NCBI RefSeq assembly: GCF_004153165.1
Contig: NZ_SEMD01000003.1
Location: 59,401-123,400, forward strand
Length of the DNA: 64,000 nt
Direction: 5' to 3'
Source: Sporolactobacillus sp. THM7-4
GTDB lineage: Bacteria; Bacillota; Bacilli; Bacillales; Sporolactobacillaceae
Of this stretch, positions 1-9,148 are shown piece after piece. The notes below the pieces were generated by a model. The model made no database searches. It saw only the letters and a program-made list of their open reading frames with translations, and was not told the DNA's origin. The number at the start of each line of letters is the position of its first letter. The stretch's first letter is position 1. The position numbers and the translations under genes were made by a program.

Positions 1-238
1 CGAGAATATTAGTCTCTGTACGCATAAGAACCTGAAAAATTCCCTGGATTTGTTCCATTGTTTTCCCTTCGCAGTAGACGACTTCCGGAAATCCGTTTCG
101 AATTTTACGATGCAGATCGACTTTGGCATATCCCAGGTCTTCAAAAGGTAAACCCTTCATATGGCTTACAGCATCTTCAATACTTAGAGAACCATTCTGG
201 ACCTTTATAAGAAGGTTTTTCAGCTTATCTTGATACAT
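1..238 (-). CDS. larB: LarB, lactate racemase cofactor biosynthesis carboxylase/hydrolase (partial, N-terminal part)
   Basis: The first 79 residues are present and the gene runs off the left edge of the window. The segment LPFEDLGYAKVDLHR followed by RNGFPEVVYCEGKT is the characteristic N-terminal region of LarB. LarB carboxylates nicotinic acid adenine dinucleotide and hydrolyses its phosphoanhydride, the first step in making the nickel-pincer nucleotide cofactor of lactate racemase. The ATG at 236-238 overlaps the end of larE by 14 bases, so the two are probably translationally coupled. It was identified by hand because only the N-terminus lies in the window. Confidence 0.9.
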   Translation of the reverse strand, partial: MYQDKLKNLLIKVQNGSLSIEDAVSHMKGLPFEDLGYAKVDLHRKIRNGFPEVVYCEGKTMEQIQGIFQVLMRTETNIL

Positions 239-1085
239 GAATATTCATCTTAACTTTTCTTTGTATTTCTGTATCCAGTGTCTCATTGAGACTTCCACGA
301 CGGTATCCCTGAAGGTCAAGAGCGGCATAGGCGAATCCAATTTCACGAAACTTCTTTGCAATTTGATCCATGATATCTGTATCAAAGAAAACCTTTCGCT
401 CCTCTGGTGCGACCTCAATTCTTGCAATGTTGCCATGATGATAGCGGACACGAAGCTTATGAATATTTAAATCTTTTAGCACGTGTTCAGCCGCACTTAT
501 TTTTCTTAGCTTTTCCTCAGTAATGGTTTCACCATATTCGACGCGAGAAGCAAGACAGCTACTGGCTGGTTTGTTCCAAGTCGGAAGATGATACAATTTA
601 GAATAATATCGAATGTCTTCTTTACTCATTCCTGCTTCCTTAAGTGGACTTACAACCCCAATTTCCTTCAGGGCACGCATTCCAGGGCGATAGTCACCTT
701 GATCATCAAGATTGATTCCTGCAGCGAGCCAGCGAATCCCATGTTTCTTAGCTTCCTTCGCCATACTGGTGAACTCAATCGTTTTGCAATAATAACAGCG
801 GTTTACAGGATTATGTTTAAAATCAGGAACATCCAGTTGATTAAGATGAATGATCGAATAGTTAACTGTATTAGCCTTAAAGAAAGCTTTAACGTCTCTT
901 AAATCATCTTCAGTAATGGTTGGCGATTGAATAGTCAAGGCCAGGGCTCCATCTTTTAGCTCTTCTTGAGCCACTTTCAAAAGGAAGGTACTGTCAACAC
1001 CTCCGGAGAAGGCAATCGCAATCCGTTTGTAGCCATGAAGGATATGTTTGAGTTTTTCCAGCTTTGAAGTGCTTTCTGTTGGCAT
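225..1085 (-). CDS. larE: ATP-dependent sulfur transferase LarE
   Basis: A 286-residue PP-loop protein with the ATP-binding motif SGGVDST at residues 27-33. LarE adds sulfur to the pyridinium mononucleotide intermediate in synthesis of the nickel-pincer cofactor for LarA. Cysteines occur at 97 and 100 (CYYC) and at 177 (ASSCLASR). As I recall the Lactobacillus plantarum enzyme, its sacrificial Cys176 sits one position earlier and the CxxC pair is absent; here that sacrificial position is Ser176. The three-cysteine pattern instead matches LarE proteins reported to hold a [4Fe-4S] cluster. The start is ATG at 1085 with an AAAGGAG ribosome site upstream. It lies downstream of larA and overlaps larB, consistent with one operon. 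Confidence 0.93.
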   Translation of the reverse strand: MPTESTSKLEKLKHILHGYKRIAIAFSGGVDSTFLLKVAQEELKDGALALTIQSPTITEDDLRDVKAFFKANTVNYSIIHLNQLDVPDFKHNPVNRCYYCKTIEFTSMAKEAKKHGIRWLAAGINLDDQGDYRPGMRALKEIGVVSPLKEAGMSKEDIRYYSKLYHLPTWNKPASSCLASRVEYGETITEEKLRKISAAEHVLKDLNIHKLRVRYHHGNIARIEVAPEERKVFFDTDIMDQIAKKFREIGFAYAALDLQGYRRGSLNETLDTEIQRKVKMNIHVSR

Positions 1086-1155
1086 GATTTATGAGCACGG
1101 CTCCTTTTATGTTTGGTGTTTCTCAGAATTAAAAATAGAGAGATGAGCTAAGCGA

Positions 1156-2428
1156 TTATTTGACGATGACACCTAAACCATCAGGAATTACGGTGACTTT
1201 GGCATCTTTTCCTTCCCGTTCAAATGCGCGGTTTATGGCGCCATCAAGTGTCGTCTCCAAATCCATATGCATCGATGTCACAAGTTCAGGATCCACAAGA
1301 TCAGAAACAATGGTGACATGATGTTTGTCCAAAATTCTTGCCAGAATTTGAGAAGTCCACTGATCGGGAACTGTTTCTTGTCTTGCCGTGTTTGTTGCCT
1401 GTTTCAGAAAATCTGAAGGATGCTTGACATTAGCAAGATTTTTATAAAATCCTTCCCCACCGTGACCATCTGCACACCCGGCTACCATTATGATGGTACC
1501 GCCAATTTTGTTAGTTGCCTCTGCAGCTGTCATGCCTTTTACAGCCTGATAAATATTTTGATCAAGTGGGTAACCGCCATTGGTTACGACTGTAATATCA
1601 CTCGGAATTTTCCTGACTTCGGCCATTTGCTCAACAAATTGGCATCCTGACTGATGGGCTTTCTCAAGATCTCCGGCAAAACTTTTAATGATATGTTTTT
1701 GTTCATCCAGAACGACATTTAATATGAACTTAAGGCCAGCTGTTTTGGCTGCATATAACATATCCTTGTGTATAGGATTGTGATTCAGATTTCCAGTTCT
1801 TGCTTTTTCTGAATTGATAAATTCGCCACAATGATTGGCCATAATGGTTTTGTAAGATGCAATCCCAGGGAGGACCGATTTACGGCCACCTGAAAAACCA
1901 GCAAAGAAATGAGATTCAATAAAGCCTTCAGAAATAAGCAGATCTGCGTTGGCAGCAACTTTATTAATGATACAGGGTCCCCCGGACGGCAGCGTTCCTA
2001 TTTGAACCATAGAAGCGTCATCTTTTGAAACGTGCATGACAATGTCTTCATTTGCTACAATATCGGCGCCATATTTATTAATGAGTTCTTCATGCGTTGA
2101 AGGACGATGGAAACCTGTAGCGACAAGAATTTTAATCTTCGCATCGGGTTCAACTGAACGAATACGACGTAACAAGATTGGCATGGTTATTTTTGACGGT
2201 ACAGGGCGTGTGTGATCAGAACTAATGATCACAATGTTTTCTTTACCTTTAACGAGTTCTTCCAATTTTGATGAACCAATTGGATGGTCCAGTGACTGTT
2301 CAACTAATTCTTTTTCTGAAAAGTTCGGATGAATGTCATCCGCTTTAGATTTCAAAATGCCCGCTATATTTCGATCATCCAGTGAGTGTCAGTGTCTTTT
2401 TATCATAAGGTAATTTGATCGTTGCCAT
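1156..2428 (-). CDS. larA: Nickel-dependent lactate racemase LarA, frameshifted near the N-terminus
   Basis: LarA interconverts D- and L-lactate with a covalently bound nickel-pincer nucleotide. The body is very close to Lactobacillus plantarum LarA, including SSDHTRPVPS, the FHRPSTHEE histidine region and GGRKSVLPG with the cofactor-binding lysine. The natural start is ATG at 2428, behind an AAGGGG ribosome site, and reads MATIKLPYDKKTLTLTG before a TGA at 2375-2377. The conserved continuation LDDRNIAG lies in another frame from about 2381 down, and that frame has its own stop just upstream. One extra base, or two missing bases, in the slippery ACACTGACACTCACT stretch explains this. The intact 399-codon remainder could start only at a TTG at 2355, which has no good ribosome site. 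It is either a real inactivation or a sequence error. Confidence 0.92.
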
Positions 2429-2496
2429 ATTATTCCCCTTCTTGAATCGTCAAGAAATTATTTTTCCCATGGGATAAAATCCTTGATTAATCGCAT

Positions 2497-2512
2497 TTAT
2501 TGAGCTCAATAA
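2497..2512. promoter_or_regulatory. 16-bp perfect palindrome upstream of larA, candidate operator
   Basis: TTATTGAGCTCAATAA is its own reverse complement and lies about 70 bases upstream of the larA start, between larA and the LysR gene. LysR-type regulators bind dyads of the T-N11-A type, and this site fits that shape. Assignment to the neighbouring LysR protein is inference. Confidence 0.5.
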
Positions 2513-2572
2513 GAAGCATACACTTCCCCATATATTTTGTATAACAAGTATTAAAGATGATAGATATAAGAA

Positions 2573-2612
2573 AAACTAATGGCAAAATCTAATAGATTAT
2601 GTACCATTAGTT
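2573..2612 (-). terminator. Intrinsic terminator after the LysR gene
   Basis: A 10-bp stem AAACTAATGG/CCATTAGTTT is followed on the minus strand by a T-rich run. It lies directly downstream of the LysR gene and separates it from larA. Confidence 0.65.
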
Positions 2613-2627
2613 TAAAATGAGAGGACT

Positions 2628-3539
2628 CTATTCATTCACTTTAATTTCCTTATTCAATTTGATGACATAATCGATGAATAGCTTCATTACGCGATATTTT
2701 GGATTGCTTTTTTTATATAAGAGATGGGTTTTCAAATCAAATACCGGATCGGTATTACAGCAGCTAAGCTCTTCATTTTCCTGAAGAGCGGTAAGCAATC
2801 GTTCCGGAAGTAAAGCACCTGCATCATTTTCCTTACAATAATTAATAATCGCATATGGAGTGGACAATTGAACCATGGCATTGGGTCTGGCATGAGCATA
2901 CTGAATGAGGTAAGCTTCAGTTATTGTCGTCATCAGATAACGGGAGGGATATTTGACAAATGGAAACTTTAGTATCGTCCTGGCACTAATCTTCTTTTCA
3001 GAAATTGAAAGCCTTGGAGCATAATAAATGAGGCGATCAGTTCTGAAGGATGCCCGATCAAATGAATCGACTTTCATCTCATCAGAAATAAAAGTAGAAG
3101 CGATGTCAATTCTTTCATTTTCTAATGACTGAATTAGATTATCCTTTTCCATGCTGTATACGGTAATAAATATATTAGAATATTTCTCGTGAAAATAAGC
3201 AGCGTGCTGATTCATGAGAACGTCACCAAGTGAGGCAAGGACACCGACTTTTAATTCGAGTGGTTTTTTCCCGGTGATTTGCTGGACATCGTAGATGGCT
3301 GCTCTCAGATTTGGTAAAATAGTGGTTAATTTACGATAAAAAAATTCTCCCTCAGGCGTCAATTTACTTCCCCGGTTAGATCTTTCTATAAGTTTAACGC
3401 CAATGATATCTTCAAGCTTTTTCATTTGAAAACTAAACGCAGATTGTGTAACTCCTGCTTCATCCGCGGCAATTGAAAAATTTTTTACTTTTCCGTAAAT
3501 AATAAAGTTTTCAAGCTCTGTCATGCTTGGCAATTCCAT
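2628..3539 (-). CDS. LysR-family transcriptional regulator, probable regulator of the lar genes
   Basis: About 303 residues. The N-terminus has a LysR winged helix-turn-helix (LENFIIYGKVKNFSIAADEAGVTQSAFSFQMKKLED), followed by a periplasmic-binding-like effector domain containing KVGVLASLGD. It is encoded just upstream of larA on the same strand and is separated from it by a terminator and a palindromic site. Lactobacillus plantarum uses a Crp/Fnr-type LarR, so control of a lar operon by a LysR protein would differ; the link rests on position only. The start is uncertain: ATG at 3539 lies behind GGAG at somewhat long spacing, while TTG codons at 3542 and 3560 are alternatives. Confidence 0.85.
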   Translation of the reverse strand: MELPSMTELENFIIYGKVKNFSIAADEAGVTQSAFSFQMKKLEDIIGVKLIERSNRGSKLTPEGEFFYRKLTTILPNLRAAIYDVQQITGKKPLELKVGVLASLGDVLMNQHAAYFHEKYSNIFITVYSMEKDNLIQSLENERIDIASTFISDEMKVDSFDRASFRTDRLIYYAPRLSISEKKISARTILKFPFVKYPSRYLMTTITEAYLIQYAHARPNAMVQLSTPYAIINYCKENDAGALLPERLLTALQENEELSCCNTDPVFDLKTHLLYKKSNPKYRVMKLFIDYVIKLNKEIKVNE

Positions 3540-3764
3540 CAAAAATTCCATCTCCTGCAATAACTTATTTTTAACCGGAGCATAAGTCGCAAAACAAATT
3601 TGATAACTCTATTTATAATATCTTTTTACTTAAAAATGTATATATTATATAGCACACCTTAAATGTTGAATTAGTGATACAATAGAAAAATTCAACAGAT
3701 AAAGGTACTGAGATTAAAAAATAAAACAATGTGCGTACTTTTTGATTCGAGAGAAATAATTGAA

Positions 3765-3813
3765 AAAACCAGATTGTTACTTGTCGATTAATCGGCAAAA
3801 ACAGTCTGGTTTT
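3765..3813 (-). terminator. Intrinsic terminator of the ABC exporter operon
   Basis: The arms AAAACCAGATTGTT and AACAGTCTGGTTTT form a 14-bp stem with one G-T pair, and a T-run follows on the minus strand. It lies 69 bases beyond the end of the ABC permease. The rest of the gene-free stretch 3540-3881 is AT-rich and holds TATA-like boxes near 3640-3660 that could serve the LysR gene; I see no gene in it. Confidence 0.75.
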
Positions 3814-3881
3814 ATGTTTCTATGTTATTTTCGATTGGTTTCCCTGTTATCATGAATCCGGACGCGGCGTGCAGGCTATCG

Positions 3882-5096
3882 CTAAGAAGCGAGCGGCCTT
3901 GAAGCGCGCAGCGCAAAGATGTTGATGGTAATGAAGACAAGCGAGAATACGAGAAGTACGAGACCGTCCAGCCACCAGCCGCTGAATCCGGTACCCCGGA
4001 TCATAATGTTACGCAGCGCGTCGGTTGAATAATGAACAGGCATCAGGCTGCCGATCGTCTGTACCCAGCCTGGTAATGTCTCGATTGGAAACAGCCCGGA
4101 AAGGAACACCTGCGGCACGATAACCAGGGGAATAAACTGGAACATTTGCAGTTCATTCTTTGCGGCTGTTGACATTAATATACTCAGCGACAGGGCGCTG
4201 AACGAAAGGATGAAGACGATAACAAGGACATTAAACAGGTTGCCCACGTTGTAGATGTGCAACACGTAAACGATGAAACAGGTTAAAATGAATGACTGAA
4301 GGATGACAAAGAGTCCGAAACCAATCATATAGCCCCATATGATCTGATAATTTTTAATCGGCGAGGCCATCAGCCGGTCAAGCGTACCTGTTGTTCTTTC
4401 GCGCAGAAACGAGACACCACCGATCATAAATATAAAGAGGAAGACGAAAATCCCGACCATTGCCGGTCCGAATGAGTCGAAGGTGTTCAACTCATCGCTA
4501 CCATGCAAATAGGTGACGTTAAGATGCGTCTTTTCCCCGGATGATGGTGCGATTTTCACTTGCTGCGCCTTTCCAGGGCTGTTCAGCTGGATGCCGGAGA
4601 GAGCGGACGGCGAATAGTGCTTCAACGCCCCGGTCATTTGCCGTATAATTTGCTGTTGGTTCCGGATGGCCTGCTGCTGGTTCTTAATCATCTCCTGGAA
4701 CTGATTTTTCATTTTACGGATACCGATCCTCTGAACTGCTTGCATTGATTTTTGAATTTTGCTTATAGCAAGACCGTTTCTTGACGGGTCGCTCCCTTCA
4801 AGATGGACAGCGACAGGATGTTTAAGATCCACATAGGCATCAATTTTATTATCGGCGAGAGCCCTGCGTGCCTGAAGCGGTGTCATCCGCTCGTAATCCG
4901 CTTTTTTAAAGGCCGGGACCAGATCGGATGACTCATAGTTGATGATGGCGAGATTCGGTTCGGATGTTTTGGCTCCGAATATATACCAGACGAGTGTCAG
5001 AATAATTAACGGCGCGATAATCAGCAGGGCAAGCGTCCTTTTGTCGCGGACGATCTGCCTGATGATTCTTCTGGCCATGGCAAAGAGATTCATCAT
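3882..5096 (-). CDS. ABC-2 family transporter permease
   Basis: A 404-residue membrane protein. One transmembrane helix near residues 18-42 is followed by a large hydrophilic, probably extracytoplasmic region (about 45-205, rich in Gln near 140-155), then five or so further helices with the ABC-2 segments FFVFLFIFMIGGVSFLRERTTGTLDRLMASPI-like and a C-terminal FPIETLPGWVQ motif. It forms the membrane half of an exporter with the ATPase encoded upstream, whose stop codon overlaps its ATG by 4 bases. The substrate cannot be told; relatives export drugs, lipids or peptides. Confidence 0.88.
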   Translation of the reverse strand: MMNLFAMARRIIRQIVRDKRTLALLIIAPLIILTLVWYIFGAKTSEPNLAIINYESSDLVPAFKKADYERMTPLQARRALADNKIDAYVDLKHPVAVHLEGSDPSRNGLAISKIQKSMQAVQRIGIRKMKNQFQEMIKNQQQAIRNQQQIIRQMTGALKHYSPSALSGIQLNSPGKAQQVKIAPSSGEKTHLNVTYLHGSDELNTFDSFGPAMVGIFVFLFIFMIGGVSFLRERTTGTLDRLMASPIKNYQIIWGYMIGFGLFVILQSFILTCFIVYVLHIYNVGNLFNVLVIVFILSFSALSLSILMSTAAKNELQMFQFIPLVIVPQVFLSGLFPIETLPGWVQTIGSLMPVHYSTDALRNIMIRGTGFSGWWLDGLVLLVFSLVFITINIFALRASRPLAS

Positions 5097-5812
5097 AGAT
5101 GCGCACCTTCTTTTAATAAAAAGATGTCTTCAACGGAAGATACGTTGAATTCCTGAATCAGTGCTTCAGGGGATCCCTCCGCAATGATATGCCCCTCGCT
5201 TAGCAGTCCGACACGGTCGCAGCGGGCGACCTCGTCCATGACGTGTGTCGTGACGATCATTGATGCCCCTTTTCCTTTCAGATATTGGAAAAGAGTCCAG
5301 ATGTTTCGACGGATCAATGGATCAAGCCCGACAGTCGGCTCATCGAGAAGATAAAGCCGGGGCTCATGGACAAGCGCGGCGGCAAGCGACAGGCGACGTC
5401 TCATCCCGCCCGAGAATTGGGCAACATTCTTTTTCAGAGCATTTTCCAGGTTGACATGTTTTGCCGCCTCCAAAATCCGCTCTTTTTTTTCTTTTCCCCT
5501 CAGTCCCTGAACAGAGGCAAAGAACTCCAGGTTCTGGTAAGCACTCAGCTCATTATAAAGCGCATCGGACTGGGCCATGTAGCCGAGCGAGCGAAAGGCG
5601 TGCAGCGTCGGTGGCTGCTCGAACAGTTGAACAGTTCCGCTGTCCGCTTTTTCAAGCCCGAGCAGAATTTTGACTAAAGTTGTTTTTCCTGCGCCGGAGG
5701 GTCCGATCAGGCCATAGATTTCCCCTTCATGAAGAGTCAGAGAAACATCGTCGAGCACAACCTGTTTTTTATAGTGTTTGTGCAAGTGCTCCCCTTTTAT
5801 CGGATAGGTCAA
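5093..5812 (-). CDS. ABC transporter ATP-binding protein
   Basis: The ATPase partner of the adjacent ABC-2 permease. Walker A is GPSGAGKTT, the signature is QFSGGMRRRLSLA, Walker B is LYLLDEPTVGLDP, and the switch histidine follows in VTTHVMDE. The reading frame is open back to 5893, but the ABC domain begins at about IKGEHLHKHYKK. A TTG at 5812, behind an AAAAGGA ribosome site, fits the family start best; ATG codons further up lack a good ribosome site. The stop overlaps the permease start by 4 bases. The gene-free stretch 5813-6136 holds a short GC hairpin (about 5965-6000) and the terminator of the next gene. Confidence 0.88.
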   Translation of the reverse strand: MTYPIKGEHLHKHYKKQVVLDDVSLTLHEGEIYGLIGPSGAGKTTLVKILLGLEKADSGTVQLFEQPPTLHAFRSLGYMAQSDALYNELSAYQNLEFFASVQGLRGKEKKERILEAAKHVNLENALKKNVAQFSGGMRRRLSLAAALVHEPRLYLLDEPTVGLDPLIRRNIWTLFQYLKGKGASMIVTTHVMDEVARCDRVGLLSEGHIIAEGSPEALIQEFNVSSVEDIFLLKEGAHL

Positions 5813-6084
5813 CGGGATCACGTCCTTTTTGATAGAATACGATTGATGATTCATCAACATCTGTAAAAAGAGACAACGGAATGAAAGAGTCAAACCGTTT
5901 GCGGGCGATTATTCAATAAGCTGTTAGATGGGGGCCCAGGATAAGCGTACTCTTCTCCTGCGTGATCCGCCACTTATATTTTGATTTTCAGAGGGCGGAT
6001 TTTCACCGACCAAATCAATCGAATCAGTTGAAGTACAGATCATGCAATCGCCTTAAATCTGATCTTTGAATCCTCAAAACAAAA

Positions 6085-6117
6085 ATGAACTTTTCCGGGA
6101 AAAGTGGAAAAGTTCAT
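6085..6117 (-). terminator. Intrinsic terminator of the FAH-family gene
   Basis: A perfect 12-bp stem ATGAACTTTTCC/GGAAAAGTTCAT with a 9-base loop is followed by TTTTTGTTTT on the minus strand, just past the stop codon at 6137. Confidence 0.85.
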
Positions 6118-6136
6118 CGGAATGACAGGATTGCTC

Positions 6137-6778
6137 TTACTTACTGGATTTTAGCATGGCGGTAAACTCTCCAAGGACGTCTGATCCCCATTTCAGTGTA
6201 AATTGGTCGCCGTTTGTGACCTTTCCGACTCCGGCGGGAGTACCTGTAAAAAGAATATCGTTTTTGCCAAGACCGTAGTGTGTACCGCAATAATCAATCA
6301 AAGCCTGAGGATCAAACAGCATCTGACTTATATTGCCGCGCTGGACCTCATTCCCGTTTATAAGCAGTGAAAAATCCGTCTGCCTGCAGACTTCGATACC
6401 CGTAAAAGGGATAAAAGGGGTAAGGACGGCAGAATTCAGGAAACCTTTTGCTGCAAGCCAGGGGTATCCCTTCTTTTTCAGTTCGCTCTGAACATCGCGG
6501 AGCGTAAAATCAATACCGAGTGCCATACCGTTGGCCAATTCCCCGATCTGCATGCCCGGAGTATAGGTCCGGCCGATGTGAATCACCCATTCTGCCTCAT
6601 AGTGGACACTGCCGGAATCTCCGGGGAGCGTGATGGCCTGTCCGTTCGTCTCGACTGCCGAATGCGTTGGCTTTGAAAAAAACATCGGCGACCCGGGAAT
6701 GTCGTTATTGAGCTCTTTAGCGTGAAGCGCATAGTTTCGGCCGACGCAAAAAATATTATTGATCACGGTCAATCTCAT
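6137..6778 (-). CDS. Fumarylacetoacetate hydrolase (FAH) family protein
   Basis: 213 residues, the size of the short single-domain FAH proteins such as E. coli YcgM. The N-terminal FCVGRNYALHAKELNND, the metal-binding HYEAEWVIHIG (conserved E-x-E region) and the C-terminal ILFTGTPAGVG are typical of the fold. Members act as acylpyruvases, oxaloacetate decarboxylases or isomerases of aromatic degradation; which applies here cannot be read from the sequence. It is a single gene with its own terminator. The start is the ATG at 6778; the upstream ribosome site is AAGAAAGG. Confidence 0.88.
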   Translation of the reverse strand: MRLTVINNIFCVGRNYALHAKELNNDIPGSPMFFSKPTHSAVETNGQAITLPGDSGSVHYEAEWVIHIGRTYTPGMQIGELANGMALGIDFTLRDVQSELKKKGYPWLAAKGFLNSAVLTPFIPFTGIEVCRQTDFSLLINGNEVQRGNISQMLFDPQALIDYCGTHYGLGKNDILFTGTPAGVGKVTNGDQFTLKWGSDVLGEFTAMLKSSK

Positions 6779-6931
6779 CCCATCCTTTCTTAAGCAGGCC
6801 GGTCAGGTACTGCTTTTGTTTCCATTCTACAGGATGTACCGGGAAAAGAAACCCCGATTGAAAAAGGGCGGGTACAAAGAATCTGTGCTGAAAGACAGCC
6901 TTCGAATTTAAACTGTTTAAAAAAAAGAAGG

Positions 6932-6965
6932 CCGCCTCGTGCCCAAAAAAGGGCTGCTGAGGCGG
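6932..6965 (-). terminator. Intrinsic terminator of pdxK
   Basis: The stem CCGCCTC/GAGGCGG is extended by an inner GCCC/GGGC pair, with a run of eight T on the minus strand. It lies about 65 bases past the pdxK stop codon. Confidence 0.8.
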
Positions 6966-7031
6966 GTATTCAGCTATCTTATCTTATTAAGGCAGGGTTC
7001 GAGATTCCAGAAAAAAACGGAGGGTAGTCTT

Positions 7032-7856
7032 TTAACGGCTCAGCTGCAGCCGTTTGTAAGCGCCATGGTCTGTTGGTCCGATATATTCGTTTAATTTGAA
7101 CGAATGTCTGATGGCTGCCGTGACAAAGCTTTTCGCTGTTTTTACGGCTTCCCTGACAGGTTTTCCCTTTGCAAGTTCCGCAGTAACAGCCGCGGCATAA
7201 GTGCAGCCGGCTCCGTGAATGTAGGGAGTGTGGACCAGCTCTGCTGAAATGATGTCGAATGTTTTTCCATCGTAGAGGACATCGATGGCCTCGTCCTTAT
7301 TGGATAATTTACTTCCGCCTTTTACTAGCGCGTACTTCGCACCGAGATCGACAAGTCTTGCAGCGGCTTCTTTCATCTGGTCAACCGTTGTTATCGGCGG
7401 CATTTTGGCGAGTTTCGCCGCTTCAAACAGATTCGGCGTGACAACCAGCGCTTTCGGAACGAGTTCCTCACGAAGGCTGACTGTGTTTTCGGGCTGCAGT
7501 TCCTGATCAGAACCTTTGCAGACCATGACCGGGTCGATAACCACTGTTTTTAAATGGTTTTTTTCAATCATTTCCGACGTTGTTTCAATAATTTCGGGCG
7601 ACCCGAGCATTCCTGTTTTCATTGCGTCAACACCGATTCCAGCTACAATGGTCTCAAGTTGTTTTTTCAGAAGACGTGCATCGAGCGGAGCGACACTATG
7701 TGACCAGTGGTTGTGCGGATCCATTGTTACGATACAGGTCAGTGCTGTCATACCGTAGACGCCGAGTTCCTGAAAGGTCTTTAAATCCGCCTGCATGCCG
7801 GCTCCGCCGCTCGTATCCGATCCCGCAACTGTCATGGCTTTATAATGTTCAGTCAT
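7032..7856 (-). CDS. pdxK: Pyridoxine/pyridoxal/pyridoxamine kinase PdxK (ThiD-like)
   Basis: 274 residues, closely similar along its length to B. subtilis PdxK, once named ThiD/YwdB. It begins AMTVAGSDTSGGAGMQADLKTFQE, carries VVIDPVMVCKG in the middle and ends with the anion-hole motif HGAGCTYAAAVTAELAKG. It phosphorylates B6 vitamers in the salvage route; some relatives also phosphorylate hydroxymethylpyrimidine, so a thiamine role is not excluded. There are no thi genes beside it. The start is ATG at 7856, after a GGAG ribosome site. It is divergent from msrAB. Confidence 0.92.
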   Translation of the reverse strand: MTEHYKAMTVAGSDTSGGAGMQADLKTFQELGVYGMTALTCIVTMDPHNHWSHSVAPLDARLLKKQLETIVAGIGVDAMKTGMLGSPEIIETTSEMIEKNHLKTVVIDPVMVCKGSDQELQPENTVSLREELVPKALVVTPNLFEAAKLAKMPPITTVDQMKEAAARLVDLGAKYALVKGGSKLSNKDEAIDVLYDGKTFDIISAELVHTPYIHGAGCTYAAAVTAELAKGKPVREAVKTAKSFVTAAIRHSFKLNEYIGPTDHGAYKRLQLSR

Positions 7857-7996
7857 CCTGCGATCTCCTTTATTTGATAAAGTGTTATTTATTTTTATTA
7901 TAATAAGAAAAGAAGAAAAAAACTATGATGAGCCAAGCCTGAATCAGGATTTCGGTCAGGTCCGATGGGCAGAATACACAGCAGGGAGGAATTTCA

Positions 7997-8956
7997 ATGA
8001 TGACTGAGGAAGAAAAAGCAACATTTGCCGGGGGCTGTTTCTGGTGCATGGTCCATCCGTTTGATCAGCTTCCCGGAATTGTCAGCGTCGTTTCCGGCTA
8101 CACGGGTGGAAAAACGGAAAATCCAACATATGAGGAAGTATGCTCGGGGTCAACGGGACATGTGGAAGCCGTGCAAATTACTTTTAAGCCGGACATATTC
8201 CCATATAAGAAACTGGTAGATCTTTTTTGGCGACAGATCGACCCGACTGATGCAGGCGGACAGTTCCATGACCGAGGCTCTTCGTACAAAACGGCGATTT
8301 TTTATCATAATGAGGAACAGAAACGGATAGCGGAAGCCTCAAAAAGAGAGCTGGAACAAAGCGGGCGTTTCAAAAAACCAATCGTGACGGAAATCGTTCC
8401 GGCTGGTCCCTTTTATCCTGCAGAAGCGTATCATCAGGATTATTACAGGAAAGAGGCGCTCCGCTATCGTCTTTACAGGCAGGGATCGGGGCGCGACCGC
8501 TTCATCGCCGAAAATTGGCGGATAAATAAAGATAAAAGCAAATTGCGGGAAAAACTGAATGACATGCAATATGAAGTCACGCAAAAGAAAGGAACCGAAC
8601 CGCCATTTGATAATGAATACTGGAACAACAAGAAAGAAGGCATTTACGTAGATATTGTGTCCGGCGAGCCGCTTTTTTCGACAACCGACCAGTATGATGC
8701 CGGGTGCGGGTGGCCAAGTTTCACACGGCCGCTGAATGACAGCGCGATTGAAACAGAGACAGACACAAGCTATGGAATGATTCGGACCGAAGTTCGCAGT
8801 CGATATGCTGATTCCCATTTGGGCCATGTATTTGACGACGGACCCGCTCCGGGCGGTCTGCGTTATTGTATCAATTCTGCCGCGTTACGGTTTATTCCGA
8901 AAGAACGGCTGGAAGAAGAAGGCTATGGAGAGTATAAAACACTGTTTTCGCAGTGA
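7997..8956 (+). CDS. msrAB: Bifunctional peptide methionine sulfoxide reductase MsrA/MsrB
   Basis: A 319-residue fusion that repairs oxidised methionine in proteins. MsrA occupies about residues 5-160, with the catalytic motif GGCFWC at 12-17, and reduces the S epimer. MsrB occupies about 178-315, with AGCGWPSF and the catalytic cysteine in [11 protein letters not shown], and reduces the R epimer. The MsrB part shows CGWPSF but not the CxxC zinc pairs of the zinc-type enzymes. Two ATG codons occur in tandem at 7997 and 8000 behind AGGGAGG; either may be used. Confidence 0.95.
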   Translation: MMTEEEKATFAGGCFWCMVHPFDQLPGIVSVVSGYTGGKTENPTYEEVCSGSTGHVEAVQITFKPDIFPYKKLVDLFWRQIDPTDAGGQFHDRGSSYKTAIFYHNEEQKRIAEASKRELEQSGRFKKPIVTEIVPAGPFYPAEAYHQDYYRKEALRYRLYRQGSGRDRFIAENWRINKDKSKLREKLNDMQYEVTQKKGTEPPFDNEYWNNKKEGIYVDIVSGEPLFSTTDQYDAGCGWPSFTRPLNDSAIETETDTSYGMIRTEVRSRYADSHLGHVFDDGPAPGGLRYCINSAALRFIPKERLEEEGYGEYKTLFSQ

Positions 8957-9148
8957 ATGCATGGGGTCAGCTCCTGAACGGCCGGGTAAAAGATGCCGGA
9001 TCGAAGAGAGTGCCTTCCTGAAAAGGAGAAATCTGTCGGCTTTGTAATGTTTATGTAATATTGAAACAGACTGAACGTGCTATTATAAAAATAAAATCGC
9101 AAAAAAAGAAAGATGACAAAGAAATAAAGCTTTGAGGAGGGTTGTTTC

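Noticed and set aside
3613-3798. 61-codon hydrophobic frame before the LysR gene
   Set aside because: It is AT-rich, overlaps the terminator of the ABC operon, and has no ribosome site.
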